Origin: CAWGGS01 sp963822095
Lineage (GTDB): Bacteria > Desulfobacterota > Desulfobulbia > Desulfobulbales > Desulfocapsaceae
Length of the DNA stretch: 64,000 nucleotides
Assembly: GCA_963822095.1 (NCBI GenBank)
Contig: CAWGGS010000001.1
Location: 68,214-132,213, forward strand
Direction of reading: 5' to 3'
The number at the start of each line of letters is the position of its first letter. The first letter of the stretch is position 1. Made by a program: the position numbers and the translations under genes. The notes under the pieces are model-generated. The model did no database searches. It was given only the letters and a program-made list of their open reading frames with translations, and was not told the DNA's origin. Of the stretch, positions 46,981 to 54,574 are shown piece after piece.

Positions 46981-47065
46981 TAACACGAATTAAAATTAAG
47001 TGTCACTATAGCAGGGCCTAAAACTTTTTCAAGCGCTTTGTAACACAATAAATAAAAAAGTATTA
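46981..47065 (-). promoter_or_regulatory. exbB promoter flanked by paired 25-bp operators
   Basis: Operator F is TAACAC-N13-GTGTCA (46981-47005) and operator E is TAACAC-N13-GTATTA (47041-47065), exactly 60 bp apart. Between them, read leftward, are TTGAAA (47032-47027), a 16-bp spacer and TATAGT (47010-47005). The geometry is identical to that of the TonB-receptor promoter. Confidence 0.75.
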
Positions 47066-47148
47066 TGGAGTGTTGACAAATATGCGGTTGTCCGCCTTAT
47101 TTTACGTCCTGTTGGGGATGGAAGAGTACAAACAGCCTTTCCTGGCAA

Positions 47149-47355
47149 TCAAGGATTGAATAGGGTTACGGATATGATCTGGGCCTCCTGACCAAGAACG
47201 TAGACCATCTCGGTCAAACTGGACATCAGGGAGACGCTGCGCTGGGGATTGTCGGGAACCAAAACAGTCTGTCCTGTTTGATCACGGTACGAAGATCTCC
47301 TTCTCGTTGAGAACGGTGAAAAAATGCCTTCCAATGTCAAGATAATATAGTGCAT
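47149..47355 (-). pseudogene. N-terminal fragment of a FecB/BtuF-type binding protein
   Basis: 68 codons ending in YRDQTGQTVLVPDNPQRSV and SLMSSLTEMVYVLGQEAQII, the conserved opening of class III periplasmic binding proteins. The signal peptide is poor and the frame stops where the second strand-helix unit should continue. The rest of the gene is absent; exbB promoter sequence follows. It is a relic of another metal-chelate transporter gene in this locus. Confidence 0.65.
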
Positions 47356-47410
47356 TTGTTTGTGTGAAGAAATCTTTTTAACATACCGCTTTGAGCGGTT
47401 CCTAAATTAA

Positions 47411-47502
47411 ACTGATTACCACTAATATTCACCGACTGATCCAGGGATTGAACTGTTCTCACACCTGTCCATTTCGATAGGCTGAGTTTCAGTGGTAATC
47501 AG
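47411..47502. mobile_element. MITE-like element, short form (92 bp)
   Basis: Bounded by CTGATTACCACT and its exact complement AGTGGTAATCAG. It carries the outer arms (TGATCCAGGG and CGATAGGCTGAGTTTC) but lacks the central core of the 172-bp copies. Flanks read CTAAATTAA and ATAAATTAA, an 8 of 9 match for the target duplication. The 46949-47786 gap holds only this element, the operators and the binding-protein fragment. Confidence 0.8.
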
Positions 47503-47786
47503 ATAAATTAAAGCCACCCGATTTTGCCGGTGAATATTAACGTAAACAGACCTTTCATCTGCGGGGGCATATGCTCTTTTACAAATTAACTTATGACTGA
47601 TAGGTGTTAGTTTGAATAAATTGAGCAACTTCTGTGATTAGATCGATAAACATGGTCTCAATTGTCTTGAGATCCAGCCGGGTTTCATGTAATTCTTTTA
47701 ATGAGCATATGTCTGGATCATGGATGCCTCTTTAAGGCGGTCTGCTCCTCTTTGGACATAACACTAATTTTATTTTTTGGAGTTCA

Positions 47787-48209
47787 ATGGAAATCGTCAA
47801 TATTTTGTATGCCTTTTTTATCCTGTTGTTGCTTGTCTTCTGCTGGTTCGGCCTTCATTATCTGACCAATAAACCGCTTGATAACCCAGATGGCCACGCC
47901 AGAGTCACAGGTAACTGCGGCGATACCATGGAAATTGCCCTTCAGTTCAAAGAAGGCAAGGTGTGTGATAGCTCGGCTTGGACCAACGGCTGTTCAATCA
48001 GTAAAACTTGCGTTGAGGCGGCGGCCATGCTTGCCCGTAATCGGGATATCAGCCAATTGCAGAAGATCAATATGATAACGATTATGGAACAGGTTGGCCA
48101 ATTACCAGAAACTCACCTCCATTGTGCACAGTTGGCCGAAACCACTTTACAACGAGCGACGAAAAATTATCATTTGAAACGAAGGACGGATTGTTGCCAC
48201 GGGCACTAA
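47787..48209 (+). CDS. Membrane-anchored IscU/NifU-like iron-sulfur scaffold
   Basis: This 140-residue protein has one N-terminal membrane helix (residues 5-24) followed by an IscU-like domain that keeps the three cluster cysteines and the Asp: GNCGDTM (Cys44, Asp46), NGCSISKTC (Cys69) and HLHCAQLAE (Cys113). IscU scaffolds are normally soluble, so the anchor is unusual. It is followed after about 195 bp by a RACo-type activator in the same direction. A ribosome site, TTTTGGAG, precedes the ATG. Confidence 0.75.
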   Translation: MEIVNILYAFFILLLLVFCWFGLHYLTNKPLDNPDGHARVTGNCGDTMEIALQFKEGKVCDSSAWTNGCSISKTCVEAAAMLARNRDISQLQKINMITIMEQVGQLPETHLHCAQLAETTLQRATKNYHLKRRTDCCHGH

Positions 48210-48403
48210 CCCGGTTCATGAGGGCTAATCCGTGTGAATACGACCCTTACAGCATGAATAACCAGTGTCCATAGAGCGCAATAATGACAACCTCTTTGGG
48301 AGAACTTTTAGAGTGCGTATGTATTTTCCAAGTCTCCTCGGCCAGCAGGTCACCTCAATTCGTGACATTCACGGGTTGTTTTTAAAAAAAGGAACATTGA
48401 ATC

Positions 48404-50485
48404 ATGGGAATGTGTATCAATCATCCGAGTCGTGAGACACCATACATCTGTATGAAACACCAGGTTTACCTGTGTGAAGAGTGTCTCAAATGCCGGGATC
48501 CGAAGATTTACTGTAAATATAGATCTTCCTGTCCGATCTGGTTTATGAGCAAACATCAGGAGAGATGGGAGGAGGAAGCCAGGGAAGAGGACGCTGTGGT
48601 CTCCTGCAAGGTCACCTTTTTGCCGGACGGACAAACAGTGTCTGTGCCCCAAAACAGTACACTTTTGGCAGCCGCTCAGGCCGCAGATGTCCATCTCAAC
48701 GCTTCGTGCAACGGCAAAGGTTCCTGTGGAAAATGCAGACTCGTGGCTGTTTCCGGCGATGTGAAGGCGCTGCCTACTCCGATGTTGACAGAAGGAGAAA
48801 AAGAAAAAGGCTATCTGCTCGCCTGCCAGAGTAATGTCACGGGTGATGCAACCGTACAGATTCCCCAAGAGGACATCGAGCGAAAGTTGAAGATTGCAGG
48901 AATGGGCCGGGAAATTACCGAAAGACTCAAAGGATTGGTGGCGGAAATCGATCCGATGCTCAAGCAAATCCACTTGAGCCTGGATCCTCCGACCTTTGAA
49001 GATTCGGTAAGCGACCTGGACAGGCTGAACCGGGGACTGAAAAAAGAGGGATGCGATGTCGCCAAGTTGAATGTCGGTATTAAGGTCATGCGTCAGTTGT
49101 CCGATGTTGTTCGCCGGGATAACTGGAATATCACGGTTTCGGTAATTCGTCGTAAATGTGCCAATGAGATTCTCGAGGTCCGTCCCGGAAACGGGCAGCG
49201 GCAATCGCTGGGCTTGGCAATCGACGTGGGAACGACAACCATCGTTGTCTATCTGGTCGATATGACGGATGGATCAGTATTGGCTGCCGCTGCCGGTCAT
49301 AATCGCCAGGCGGACTGTGGGGACGATGTCATCAATCGCATAATCTGTGCTGAAAAAGACGGTGTTAAGAAATTAAGCCAAATGGCCCTTGTCACAATCA
49401 ACAGTCTTATAGGCGAGGTCCTTGGCAGTACGGGCAGTAAAAAGGAAGAAGTCCGCAACGTTGTTATCTCGGGTAATACGACGATGATGCACCTGTTGCT
49501 GCAGATTGAACCCCGTAATATCAGGAGGGACCCTTACATCCCGACGGTGTCTGATTTTCCTATTCTTAAAGCCGGCGAAATCGGCTTGAAAGCAAGTCCT
49601 GTGGCGGCTGTATTCATCATGCCCGCCCCTGCCAGCTATGTGGGCGGCGATATCGTCTCTGGTATTTTATATACGGGATTTCACCGGCAGGATCCAATGA
49701 CCTTGTTTATTGATATCGGAACCAATGGCGAGATAGTCCTCGGGAATAAAGAATGGTTGATGACCGCTGCCTGCAGTGCCGGTCCGGCCTTTGAGGGCGG
49801 AGGCATTCGCTGGGGAATGCGGGCTGAGGAGGGAGCGATTGAAAAGGTGATAATCGATCCGCAAACCCTGGTGCCGGAGATATCAACGGTTGGTGAAGAG
49901 CCACCCCGCGGGATATGTGGCTCTGGGATCATTGATTTGATTGCCGAACTCTTACATACTGGTATCGTTGACCGAAGTGGTCGTTTTGTAGAAGATCTGG
50001 TCAACGAGCGGGTCCGTATCCAGGGTGATGAACCCGCCTATGTCTTGGTGTTTGCCGACCAGACGCCCATGGATGAGGACATCATTTTCACCCAATCGGA
50101 TCTGAAGAATCTCATCTACAGCAAAGGGGCGGTTTACGCCGGTTTTACAACCCTTCTGGGTGAGGCCGGCATGGACTTTTCGATGGTGGACAGGATGATC
50201 ATCACCGGTGGTTTCGGCCAATACCTCAATATCGAAAAAGCGGTGACCATTGGCCTGCTTCCCGATATTGAACGGAGCAAATTTGCCTATATGGGGAATA
50301 GTTCCATAGTTGGGGCCTACATGGCCTTGCTTTCCACGCAGCACCGTCAGGAGGCGAGGGAGATTTGCAATAGCATGACATATGTTGATTTTTCACATAA
50401 TCCTAAATATATGGATGAGTTTACCTCGGCTCTTTTCCTCCCCCATACCAATTTACAGGCCTTTCCCTCCATTATTCAGGGGTAG
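48404..50485 (+). CDS. RACo-like corrinoid-protein reductive activator (DUF4445/ASKHA) with [2Fe-2S] domain
   Basis: This 693-residue protein has three parts. The N-terminal cysteine cluster (residues 4-43: CxxH, CxxC and more) looks like a zinc-binding domain. The plant-type [2Fe-2S] ferredoxin uses Cys102, Cys108, Cys111 and Cys141 (SCNGKGSCGKC). The rest is ASKHA/DUF4445, with LGLAIDVGTTTIVVYLVD, VVISGNTTMMHLLL, FIDIGTNGEIVL and MIITGGFGQYLNIEKA. RACo proteins reduce cob(II)alamin of corrinoid iron-sulfur or methyltransferase proteins with ATP. No corrinoid protein is in this window. The N-terminal cysteine domain is not standard for the family. Confidence 0.88.
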   Translation: MGMCINHPSRETPYICMKHQVYLCEECLKCRDPKIYCKYRSSCPIWFMSKHQERWEEEAREEDAVVSCKVTFLPDGQTVSVPQNSTLLAAAQAADVHLNASCNGKGSCGKCRLVAVSGDVKALPTPMLTEGEKEKGYLLACQSNVTGDATVQIPQEDIERKLKIAGMGREITERLKGLVAEIDPMLKQIHLSLDPPTFEDSVSDLDRLNRGLKKEGCDVAKLNVGIKVMRQLSDVVRRDNWNITVSVIRRKCANEILEVRPGNGQRQSLGLAIDVGTTTIVVYLVDMTDGSVLAAAAGHNRQADCGDDVINRIICAEKDGVKKLSQMALVTINSLIGEVLGSTGSKKEEVRNVVISGNTTMMHLLLQIEPRNIRRDPYIPTVSDFPILKAGEIGLKASPVAAVFIMPAPASYVGGDIVSGILYTGFHRQDPMTLFIDIGTNGEIVLGNKEWLMTAACSAGPAFEGGGIRWGMRAEEGAIEKVIIDPQTLVPEISTVGEEPPRGICGSGIIDLIAELLHTGIVDRSGRFVEDLVNERVRIQGDEPAYVLVFADQTPMDEDIIFTQSDLKNLIYSKGAVYAGFTTLLGEAGMDFSMVDRMIITGGFGQYLNIEKAVTIGLLPDIERSKFAYMGNSSIVGAYMALLSTQHRQEAREICNSMTYVDFSHNPKYMDEFTSALFLPHTNLQAFPSIIQG

Positions 50486-50507
50486 CTTGAGTGCTTTGAA
50501 GCATCGA

Positions 50508-50557
50508 CAGGCTGTTTCTATTCCCATGCAGAAGTGCAGGAATGGAAACAGCCTGTG
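50508..50557 (+). terminator. Perfect 18-bp stem after the RACo-like gene
   Basis: ACAGGCTGTTTC with TATTCC on one side pairs fully with GGAATG and GAAACAGCCTGT on the other. There is no T-run, so it may act as an RNA-stabilising or rho-linked structure. Confidence 0.6.
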
Positions 50558-50609
50558 CAAGGTGACCCTTGGAAGTGTTCGGCGTTGGGTGGAAATTATA
50601 TAATTACAA

Positions 50610-50840
50610 CACAACTTTCCGGGTTAGTATATTTGATTGTAATTGCGTCGCAACTATCGAACGAATCGTTATTTAATACTCGCTGCAAGAATTCAGGAGT
50701 TAGGAGTTAGAATCCAGAGAGGTTGTCTTTGTTTGATTTTCTTTTGAATTAATACTCCCGGATTCTGGATTCTCCGGAATATAAACGGGGAGAAAACTGT
50801 AAAGAACGTATTATTTCAGTATATTATCACAATACAGAGA
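50610..50840. repeat. Intergenic repeat copy D1
   Basis: Begins CACAACTTTCCGGGTT and ends ATATTATCACAATACAGAG. It aligns along its length, with divergence, to copy D2 at 52245-52725. Together they flank the DUF134/DUF5320 genes in direct orientation. Confidence 0.55.
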
Positions 50841-50864
50841 GTTGATTTGATTTGCAATATTATA

Positions 50865-51036
50865 ATTAATTACCACTAATGTTCAGCTACTGATCCAGGG
50901 AGTGAGCTGTTCGTTTCTCGGGACGCCATAAACCCATCCTTGGGGGCTTCGCTGCAGCCGCCCTGCCTGCAGATACCTGAGAAACAAACAACTCACATCC
51001 TTCCATTTCGCTGGGCTGAGTTTCAGGGGTGATCAG
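50865..51036. mobile_element. MITE-like element, full copy (172 bp)
   Basis: An exact 9-bp target duplication AATATTATA lies at 50856-50864 and 51037-51045. The ends are ATTAATTACCACT and GGGGTGATCAG, mildly diverged from the family. Inner arms GTGAGCTGTTCGTTTCTC and the related right arm enclose a core reading GGGACGCCATAAACCC. Confidence 0.85.
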
Positions 51037-51088
51037 AATATTATATGTTATAATAATACAAGCTGTTAGATTGGAATACTACGCATGT

Positions 51089-51158
51089 AATGGTCATTTG
51101 ATCATTATTTTTCTTGACATTCAAGTTGTCTAAACATATATTATGGTCAAATGACCAT
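51089..51158 (+). promoter_or_regulatory. DUF134 gene promoter with two TGGTCA palindromes
   Basis: TTGACA (51114-51119), a 17-bp spacer and TATATT (51137-51142) form a near-consensus promoter. ATGGTCA-AA-TGACCAT (51143-51158) is a perfect palindrome on the transcription start. AATGGTCA-TT-TGATCATT (51089-51106), one mismatch, lies upstream of the -35. The centres are 53 bp apart, about five helical turns, which suits cooperative or looped repression. Confidence 0.8.
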
Positions 51159-51181
51159 TATTTATTCATACAGGAGATTGC

Positions 51182-51784
51182 GTGCCGAGACCAAAACTGC
51201 CAAGGACTATTCATTCCCCGCCTTCAATTGACGTGTTCAATCCTGGCGGATCCGAACAAAGAGAAGAGGTAGTTCTCTCTTATGAGGAGCTTGAAGCTAT
51301 CAGGCTCATTGATTTTGAAGGCCTGGATCAAAGCGAGGCAGCCACCCATATGGGAATTTCTCGGCAAACCTTTGGGCGCGTTCTGAAGTCGGCACGATTC
51401 ACCGTCTCCAAGGCCTTGGTCGAGGGATTTGGGTTGAAGGTGACAGGGGGCTGCTACCGGGTTCGAGGACAAGGACGCGCTCACGGCCAAGGTAATGGAG
51501 TGGGCAGGCAAAGGCGCCGTCAGTACGCTCTAAACAGCAAGGAACAGCAAAGAGAATCCACAGGAGGTACTCAAATGGCTGAAAATAACAGATCATCTCA
51601 GGGACAGGGCAGTAACGGGAATTCAAATGAAGGAGCCGGTGTTGGCACCGGTCGCGGGCAGGGGAAAGGCCAGGGCCGAGGACAGGGCCAACGGTCGGGA
51701 ACTGGTCGTGGGAAAGGAGGCGGCAAGGGCAAGGGCCGTGGGCTTGGTGGAGGGAAAGGAGACGGGAGTTGTGGTCGATCCTGA
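51182..51784 (+). CDS. DUF134/UPF0251 DNA-binding protein with Gly/Gln/Arg-rich tail
   Basis: 200 residues from GTG 51182 behind CAGGAGATT. Residues 1-95 match the DUF134 family with a sigma-region-4-like helix-turn-helix (LDQSEAATHMGISRQTFGRVLKSA). The last 70 residues are a low-complexity tail of Gly, Gln, Arg and Lys (GRGQGKGQGRGQGQ). Family members are often next to NifX/Mrp-like metallocluster proteins. The paired palindromes in its promoter suggest autoregulation. Confidence 0.82.
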   Translation: MPRPKLPRTIHSPPSIDVFNPGGSEQREEVVLSYEELEAIRLIDFEGLDQSEAATHMGISRQTFGRVLKSARFTVSKALVEGFGLKVTGGCYRVRGQGRAHGQGNGVGRQRRRQYALNSKEQQRESTGGTQMAENNRSSQGQGSNGNSNEGAGVGTGRGQGKGQGRGQGQRSGTGRGKGGGKGKGRGLGGGKGDGSCGRS

Positions 51785-51881
51785 AACGAACAGATACAAG
51801 TTTAGGCGAGTCATAAAAGACATTACGATAATGATTTCTTACAGGCCTTTTCAATAAGACGAAGCATAGGGAGGAAATGAT

Positions 51882-52187
51882 ATGCCGGGATTTAATCAAA
51901 AAGGACCAATGAGTGAAGGCCCCATGACCGGAAGAGGCATGGGGCGATGCGCTGCACCAACGCAAGACACAGCCAGGGATTGGGATGCACCGGGGTATGG
52001 TCGTGGCCGGACAATGGGCAGACGGAGATGCCAGCAGCAAATCCGTCGGGGTGCGGATGTGCCCGAGAGGACTCAGGTTTCCCTTCAGCTGCAACCGGCC
52101 GGTGTGGCGACCCTGACCGAAAAAGCTCATCAACTTGAACTGGAACTCGAAACCATAAAAAATCAACTGAAACAAATGGGTCAGTAA
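51882..52187 (+). CDS. DUF5320-like small protein
   Basis: This 101-residue protein begins MPGFNQKGPMSEGPMTGRGM, the glycine/methionine-rich opening seen in DUF5320 proteins of anaerobes. It ends with a coiled coil (ATLTEKAHQLELELETIKNQ). Such genes commonly accompany DUF134 and NifX-type proteins. Function is unknown. A GGGAGGAAATG ribosome site precedes it. Confidence 0.7.
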   Translation: MPGFNQKGPMSEGPMTGRGMGRCAAPTQDTARDWDAPGYGRGRTMGRRRCQQQIRRGADVPERTQVSLQLQPAGVATLTEKAHQLELELETIKNQLKQMGQ

Positions 52188-52244
52188 CTGGTAGAGAAGT
52201 TTGATTATAACATGATGTTTCTGTAGCAAATAATGAGAGCGAGC

Positions 52245-52725
52245 ACAACTTTCCGGGTTGGCATATTTTGTTACAATTGTATCGGAATTATTGCATGCAT
52301 CGTTTTAAAAAATTCGGATCATCTGGTTTGAGCGTACTTTGGTAAAGCTAAAAGTATCATCCCGGCGCAGGTCATCGCTTCCAGACGCTGCCCTGCGGCC
52401 TCATTCCCTGTGCACCACGGCTGACAGACAGACCGTCCCTGGCCTGCTGCCAGTTGCGGACGTCCTATCCGCAACCCTCCGGGCCTGATGTGGTTCCCAG
52501 TCGGGCCTCCGCGATGCGTCGATAAGCGACGTCCTCCGCCTCCCGGGTTTTAGATACGTACGCTTAATCCGGAAGAACCAAAAATTTTGCCAGAATTCAG
52601 AAAACAGGACTCAGATGGATTGATTTTTTTCTGGTTTTGACTTCTCAATTCTCGATTGTCCGGGATTTAACCGGAAAGTAACCTGAAAATAACATTTTAT
52701 TTCCATATATTATCACAACTCAGAA
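52245..52725. repeat. Intergenic repeat copy D2
   Basis: Starts CACAACTTTCCGGGTT and ends ATATTATCACAACTCAGA, paralleling D1. Between its left and right parts sits a GC-rich insert absent from D1. No gene is seen in 52188-52845. Confidence 0.55.
52328..52567. mobile_element. GC-rich 240-bp insert with inverted ends
   Basis: TTGAGCGTAC (52328-52337) and GTACGCTTAA (52558-52567) form imperfect inverted ends, with CCCGG/CCGGG just inside. The interior is much richer in GC than the flanks and contains the hairpin TTGCGGA...TCCGCAA (52454-52473). No ORF of note. It may be a second small non-autonomous element or a structured RNA. Confidence 0.45.
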
Positions 52726-52845
52726 ATTTGAGAATGATTCTTTTGTCCTTGACAGCGCGTGTGAGTTGAAGCTAAAATTCCCTAGGTAATGGGTATATAC
52801 CCACAATGCGACTGCGTCGCACCACCTGTAGTAAAGGAGGTATTT

Positions 52846-53562
52846 ATGGCTGAAGAAGAAAAGGTCGGGTGTGCCAGACCGACGGGAGGCCCGGTAGGAG
52901 AAGATTCGTCAGTATCGGAGGATTCGCCGAAAACAATCAAGGAGGAGCGCACTATGATCATGGTAGGTCAGAAAGCCCCTGATTTTGTTGCACCGGGCTA
53001 CCAACAGGACAAATTCATCAATATCAAACTCTCGGATTATTTAGGCAAGTGGGTGCTTCTCTGTTTCTACCCAGGTGATTTTACCTTTGTATGAGCAACC
53101 GAGATTTCAGCGGTCGCTGAAAAATACCCTGAGTTTCAGAAGTTGGGAGTAGAGGTACTCTCCATGTCTGTCGATTCCATGTTTGTGCATAAGATGTGGA
53201 ATGACGAAGAACTGGCAAAGATGGTTAAAGGCGGGGTTCCTTTTCCAATGTTGTCTGATGCAGGCGGCAAGGTCGGCAAAATTTTCGGGGTTTTTGACGA
53301 GGCAGCCGGGGTTGAAGCCCGTGGCAGATTTATTATTGATCCTGATGGCGTGGTTCAGGGATATGAGGTTTTGACTCCTCCCGTCGGTAGAAACGTGAGC
53401 GAAACGTTTCGGCAGGTTCAGGCATTCCAATTGGTGAGAAAGACAAAGGGTGCTGAAGCGACACCTTCTGGCTGGAGGCCAGGCAAGAAAACGTTAAAAC
53501 CGGGTATCGATCTGGTTGGCAAGGTCTGGAAGGAATGGAAGACAAGCATGGCCTTTGATTGA
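52846..53562 (+). CDS. Selenocysteine-containing peroxiredoxin (in-frame UGA)
   Basis: 238 residues if TGA at 53092-53094 is read as selenocysteine (residue 83). The context FYPGDFTFV-U-ATEISAVAEKYPEF matches the peroxidatic motif FTFVCPTE of AhpC/Prx1-type enzymes, with Sec in place of Cys. The frame stays open and homologous to 53562. A SECIS-like hairpin follows the UGA. The resolving-Cys region reads GAEATPSGW instead of the usual VCPxxW, so the resolving Cys is absent. Start 52846 has AAAGGAGG; an internal start near 52954 would remove a 36-residue extension. Confidence 0.9.
53105..53122 (+). promoter_or_regulatory. Bacterial SECIS hairpin
   Basis: TTTCAGC-GGTC-GCTGAAA forms a 7-bp stem with a GGUC loop. 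The loop begins 17 nt after the UGA, within the usual bacterial spacing, and the loop resembles the SelB-binding GGU loop of fdhF. It lies inside the peroxiredoxin coding frame. Confidence 0.85.
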
Positions 53563-53748
53563 TTTAATGCTGCGTCTGCGCAGGCTGGGGTAAATATCCG
53601 GCCTGCGCTCCTTGGTTTTTCATGATAATGGACAGACGTGGGAAATTTTAGAGTCTTTCCCGTTTTTATATTCTTTTGAATACGTACGATCATCTTGAAA
53701 AGGTATTGCTAAAGAAAATAACCTTCATTCACAAGGAGATGTGTTCCT

Positions 53749-54453
53749 ATGAAAACTCAAGAAATATTTCGTACACCCCGCCGCATTACAGATCTTATTG
53801 AGCACAAAGGGAGTGGTAGAACAGTAACCTGTCTTCCTTCATTTGAGATCCTGCCGGTCGATTTCCTTCATCGAAAAAACCCCTATAAAGCGTATATATT
53901 TCTCTGTCGATTTAACGGTGAAATAGACGAAGAGACATATTCCTTTAGAAAATGCTATGCCCGTGGATGCCCTGAAAACCAATGCTCACATGTTTCCCGG
54001 GCAATTATGATAGCAAATAGATATCTGCAAAGAGATTACAGCCGGTTGGAAAAAGCTGGTATCAAGGTTGATCACCGACTGTTTTCTCTTGAAGATATGT
54101 TGGTAAAATATGACGGATATCAACAGGAACATGACACCTCACTGGCCTTGGAGGATTGCATCCAAATGTCAGAAGGTGGAACGAAAGTGGGTTTGAGTGT
54201 AGATCTGGAATATGTTCCAGCGGTGGAACATTTCTCCAATTACGAGAATTCCCAAACATTTTTAACAGCTGATTTTATAGTCACTGCTGGTGATCAGAGA
54301 TATACCTTTCAACGCTGTCTGTCCTGTTATCAGACCGACAAGGAAAAAGAAGAAAAAGGCATGCAGATGGAAGTCGCAAATGCCAGATTGAAATTACTCT
54401 ATCAGGAGTTTGCCAGGAATTCTGTGAAATATACTGAAATGTTTTTTTCATAG
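53749..54453 (+). CDS. Unknown protein with a cysteine cluster
   Basis: 234 residues with a good ribosome site (CACAAGGAG). I do not recognise the family. Visible features are KCYARGCPENQCSHVSRAIM near residue 83, a four-part Cys/His cluster that could bind zinc or iron-sulfur. A second pair lies in RCLSCYQTDKEKEEKGMQ near residue 196. No signal peptide or membrane helix. Its position between the selenoprotein peroxiredoxin and an IscU-like gene suggests a redox or metal role. Confidence 0.6.
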   Translation: MKTQEIFRTPRRITDLIEHKGSGRTVTCLPSFEILPVDFLHRKNPYKAYIFLCRFNGEIDEETYSFRKCYARGCPENQCSHVSRAIMIANRYLQRDYSRLEKAGIKVDHRLFSLEDMLVKYDGYQQEHDTSLALEDCIQMSEGGTKVGLSVDLEYVPAVEHFSNYENSQTFLTADFIVTAGDQRYTFQRCLSCYQTDKEKEEKGMQMEVANARLKLLYQEFARNSVKYTEMFFS

Positions 54454-54574
54454 AATGACAGATGTGATGCAGAACGGTGATTAATCACTTTTGTTACCCC
54501 TGAAAGGGAGAATAACAGCAGCATTTTAGTGAAAACAAGCAGTAATTTGTACGTTCGTAATATTGAGGTGAGCA

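Noticed and set aside
47149..47151. Possible second selenocysteine UGA in the binding-protein fragment
   Set aside because: Reading past this TGA gives no homology to binding proteins and no SECIS-like stem with a GGU loop follows; a truncated pseudogene explains it better.
52328..52567. Known riboswitch or RNase P/SRP/6S RNA in the GC-rich stretch
   Set aside because: I could not find the hallmark conserved motifs of any of these RNAs; only simple hairpins are visible.
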